A stretch of DNA of 25,728 bases, taken from assembly GCA_964572955.1 (NCBI GenBank), contig CAZNGY010000029.1, positions 1 through 25,728 of the forward strand, written 5' to 3'. The notes under the pieces were generated by a model. It saw only the letters and a program-made list of their open reading frames with translations. It was not told where the DNA came from and did not search any database. Shown piece after piece: positions 23,881 through 25,728 of this stretch (positions are counted from its first letter, which is position 1; each line of letters begins with the position of its first letter). The stretch comes from UBA3775 sp964572955 (GTDB taxonomy: Bacteria > Bacillota > Clostridia > Lachnospirales > Lachnospiraceae). Both the position numbers and the translations under genes were made by a program.

Positions 23881-24215
23881 ATCAATCCTGTTTCAAACCT
23901 CATATCGGAGTGACACTTATTACCGCTTACCGTTTCTGTCCAAATTTCAGCAAAATATTCTGTACACGGAGTAAATATTTTTCCCTCGTATTTTACATTA
24001 GTGGATTTTGAACCCGTAATCGTACCGCTGTCCCACATATTACTTAATCCAGGTTCTGTTCCCACTATAATCCGGTAATTTTTCTGTCTGCAGTTTTTTT
24101 CATCTGAATGATATTTCCACGAAAACAGTGGCTTATTTATATCAATTCCCAAGGGATTTTTTTCATCATTTAAAAGGAACTCCTTAATTTTGATTTTTTC
24201 ACATTCTTTCCGCAT
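23881..24215 (-). pseudogene. Alpha-L-rhamnosidase (GH78), N-terminal fragment
   Basis: This is the start of the GH78 gene in its original orientation. It begins MRKECEKIKIKEFLLNDEKN, continues with the family pattern LGIDINKPLFSWKYHSDEKN and the YRIIVGTEPGLSNMWDSGTI strand, and reaches CHSDMRFETGLMDT, where the inversion cuts it. After that the frame runs through about 26 out-of-place codons to a stop at 23799. The ATG at 24215 follows GGGGAGAGGTGTGTTT. No signal peptide is present, so the intact enzyme would have been cytoplasmic, removing L-rhamnose from imported oligosaccharides to feed rhaA and rhaB. From 24215 to 20968 the gene spans 3248 bases, one short of 1083 codons, in agreement with the separate frameshift. 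Confidence 0.9.
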
Positions 24216-24243
24216 AAACACACCTCTCCCCGTATTAATGCAC

Positions 24244-24275
24244 AACCAGCAGAAATGGTATCATTCCTGCTGGTT
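24244..24275 (-). other. 14-bp hairpin between the GH5 and GH78 genes
   Basis: AACCAGCAGAAATG (24244-24257) pairs with CATTCCTGCTGGTT (24262-24275), including one mismatch/wobble, around a four-base loop. It begins six bases after the GH5 stop. On the minus strand GTGCATTAATAC follows instead of a T run, so it is more likely a 3'-end stabiliser or weak terminator; GH78 could be read through from the GH5 promoter. Confidence 0.65.
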
Positions 24276-24281
24276 ATACTA

Positions 24282-25463
24282 TTATTCATTGGCCGCTTCT
24301 ACCATACTTTTACACAATACAGGCATTGTTACAATAAAGTTTCTTCTGTTAATAATCCCCATTGACTCATCATGTCCGTCATCCCACCAAAAACATGTGA
24401 TTTTATATTCAGCAGCTTTTTTTATAAAATATGCTGCATATTCTGCTCTTGCTTCTTCATTATCTGCATTCTTTGCACCAAATTCACCGATTATCATAGG
24501 CGTACCCTGTGCCTGAATGATTTTCTCATTCAGTCTTTCAAAAATCGTATCCAGTACATATTTATCATCTTCCGTCCAATCAGCTCTTTGTGCATTGCAG
24601 AACTCTCCCGGATCATAAATATGAACTTCACTTATAAGGTGGTTTTCCGCACTGTCTTCGGGAACAGAAAATCCGGAAACCTGTGAATTTGCGGATGATG
24701 CACCATAAGTGTTGCAAATAATGTTTCTGTATGCATTATTTCCTCCCGTTGCCCTTACAGTATCAACAAATACCTGATTCAGAAAATTTACTGCTGCATA
24801 ACTGTCTGCTGATGAACCTCCCCAGTTTGACTTTGCATCCAAAATCTCATTAAACGACTCAAAAAGCAGATGGTCATTGTATCCCTTAAAATATTCCGCT
24901 ATCTGCTTCCACAAATCCGCATATCTTTCACTGATTTCATTATAATTATCTAAATCAGCTCTTAACCAGGCTTCTTCTCCTCCTCCTGTATCATGATGCA
25001 CATTTATTATACAATACATATCTTCTTCCAGCACATATTCAACAACCTCCTGAACACGCACCAGCCACTCTTCGTTTATTTTACCATTTTCATCCACATT
25101 TTGCAGCCATGTTATAGGAATTCTTATTGCATTAAAACCTTCTTCTTTTAATGCCTTAATAAGTTTTGAATCCGTAACCGGATTTCCCCACATTGTTTCT
25201 ATTTCCTTTGGCTTTTTTCCTTCCGCACCGGCCATATAGCTGTCAAGACTGTTACCTATATTCCATCCGATAACCATATTTTCTACAGAGGTCTGAGCAT
25301 TTTCAAAATCATCTGCACTAAAATCCCCGACAAATGAAACTGCTCCTGTTTTATCATTCCCATTAGTGCCGTTTCCATTTGCTAAATTCCCATCTTTACT
25401 GCTGCCACATGCCGTTATAACCATTCCAATGCACATTATCGCTGTAACCAATACCTTTTTCAT
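24282..25463 (-). CDS. Lipoprotein endoglucanase, glycoside hydrolase family 5
   Basis: This secreted cellulase-type enzyme is anchored by lipid outside the cell. The N-terminus MKKVLVTAIMCIGMVITAC is a lipoprotein signal with lipobox VITAC (lipidated C19), followed by an Asn/Gly-rich linker (20-40). The GH5 barrel has GWNIGNSLDSY (66-76), EGFNAIRIPITW (108-119), INVHHD (153-158), the acid/base E206 in FESFNEI, HIYDP (281-285) and the nucleophile E327 in IIGEFGA. The 393 residues hold only a catalytic domain with no carbohydrate-binding module. Substrate within GH5 (cellulose, xyloglucan, beta-glucan or mannan) is not decided; FNEI resembles the GH5_4-type endoglucanases. The ATG at 25463 follows GGGAGGATTACCTT. 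It lies upstream of the rhamnosidase on the same strand. Confidence 0.96.
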   Translation of the reverse strand: MKKVLVTAIMCIGMVITACGSSKDGNLANGNGTNGNDKTGAVSFVGDFSADDFENAQTSVENMVIGWNIGNSLDSYMAGAEGKKPKEIETMWGNPVTDSKLIKALKEEGFNAIRIPITWLQNVDENGKINEEWLVRVQEVVEYVLEEDMYCIINVHHDTGGGEEAWLRADLDNYNEISERYADLWKQIAEYFKGYNDHLLFESFNEILDAKSNWGGSSADSYAAVNFLNQVFVDTVRATGGNNAYRNIICNTYGASSANSQVSGFSVPEDSAENHLISEVHIYDPGEFCNAQRADWTEDDKYVLDTIFERLNEKIIQAQGTPMIIGEFGAKNADNEEARAEYAAYFIKKAAEYKITCFWWDDGHDESMGIINRRNFIVTMPVLCKSMVEAANE

Positions 25464-25498
25464 AAGGTAATCCTCCCATTTACTTTTAAATGAATTCT

Positions 25499-25528
25499 AT
25501 CATACAAAACCACAGATAAAAATGTCTT
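25499..25528 (-). promoter_or_regulatory. Possible promoter of the GH5 gene
   Basis: On the minus strand AAGACA (25528-25523), an 18-base spacer and TATGAT (25504-25499), about 36 bases before the start codon. The match is fair. Nothing else is recognisable between 25529 and 25651. Confidence 0.4.
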
Positions 25529-25651
25529 GCGTTGACCTAAAAAGTGTCCTTATTTGTATTGTTCATAACCCCTTCCAATGACTGTATGTATAAGATACAT
25601 ATATAGCGACTGTGAAATGTACCATTCAGCGAAAAGTAAACTTTTCCGTAA

Positions 25652-25695
25652 AATAAAAAAAGAGTATCCATAAGTCAAATTCCTTATGAATACTC
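25652..25695 (-). terminator. Terminator of the tRNA gene
   Basis: On the minus strand GAGTATTCATAAG (25695-25683) pairs with CTTATGGATACTC (25674-25662), 13 bp with one G-T pair, and is followed by TTTTTTTATTTT. It lies seven bases past the tRNA 3' end. Confidence 0.92.
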
Positions 25696-25702
25696 CTCAT
25701 TA

Positions 25703-25728
25703 TGCGGGTGACAGGACTTGAACCTGCA
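25703..25728 (-). tRNA. tRNA-Leu, 3' part only
   Basis: On the minus strand the end of the window reads TGCAGGTTCAAGTCCTGTC followed by ACCCGCA: the T arm (CAGG-TTCAAGT-CCTG with the TTCAA loop) and the 3' acceptor strand TCACCCGC with discriminator A; CCA is not encoded. The expected 5' acceptor would be GCGGGTG, typical of clostridial tRNA-Leu. The anticodon is outside the window, so leucine is a judgement from the acceptor stem and discriminator. Confidence 0.72.

Noticed and set aside
21800..23900. Recombinase-driven phase-variable switch
   Set aside because: No invertase gene is in the window and the junctions share only about six bases, far less than the usual Hin/tyrosine-recombinase sites. 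Kept as a question for read mapping, not as a call.
21797..23974. A normal plus-strand 725-residue rhamnosidase gene
   Set aside because: Both ends of the frame are antisense readings of the flanking minus-strand gene, there is no ribosome site at the GTG, and the second half of the catalytic barrel is absent.
1..25728. CRISPR arrays, prophage genes, rRNA genes
   Set aside because: No regularly spaced repeats, phage structural or integrase genes, or rRNA sequence were seen on either strand; the only mobile DNA is the IS end at the left edge.

Overview
The window looks like a chromosomal segment of a low-GC Gram-positive anaerobe of the Clostridia, most likely Lachnospiraceae (Butyrivibrio/Roseburia-like gut or rumen plant-fibre degraders). 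The support is a small acid-soluble spore protein, strong GGAGG ribosome sites, the tig-clpP-clpX-engB order, a DUF6171 protein, and intracellular or lipoprotein glycosidases for plant polysaccharides. This placement is inference from gene content; no marker such as 16S rRNA is present.

Layout. 1-53: the end of an IS3-type insertion sequence. 82-4252 (minus strand): a protein quality-control operon, tig-clpP-clpX-engB, followed by a barstar-type ribonuclease inhibitor. 4640-4837: spore protein gene. 4929-7982: a 1017-residue PAS/GGDEF/GAF-like/GGDEF/EAL protein whose three c-di-GMP domains all lack the canonical catalytic motifs, preceded by a long leader that can fold. 8312-9646: Na+/alanine-type symporter, converging on a DJ-1/PfpI gene. 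10463-12230: GH51 arabinofuranosidase with an overlapping zinc-ribbon-like DUF6171 gene. 12291-13238: Ca2+/Na+ antiporter-family protein. 13404-14735: a membrane-anchored Ala/Glu/Lys coiled-coil protein with a consensus promoter. 14960-17527: a tetracycline-protection/EF-G-like GTPase fused to a Rae1/YacP-type NYN nuclease.

17531-24215 is an L-rhamnose locus on the minus strand: GH78 alpha-L-rhamnosidase, AraC regulator, rhamnulokinase rhaB and rhamnose isomerase rhaA. It is visibly broken. The rhamnosidase has an internal segment of about 2.06 kb inverted at a six-base microhomology, plus a separate frameshift. rhaA keeps only its first half and is joined in frame to an unrelated tail. rhaB and the regulator are intact. 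24282-25463 is a lipoprotein GH5 endoglucanase, and the window ends in the 3' part of a tRNA-Leu gene with its terminator.

The two observations most worth following are the ribosome-binding GTPase fused to an A-site-nuclease-type domain, and the precise intragenic inversion that puts the two catalytic glutamates of the rhamnosidase on opposite strands.
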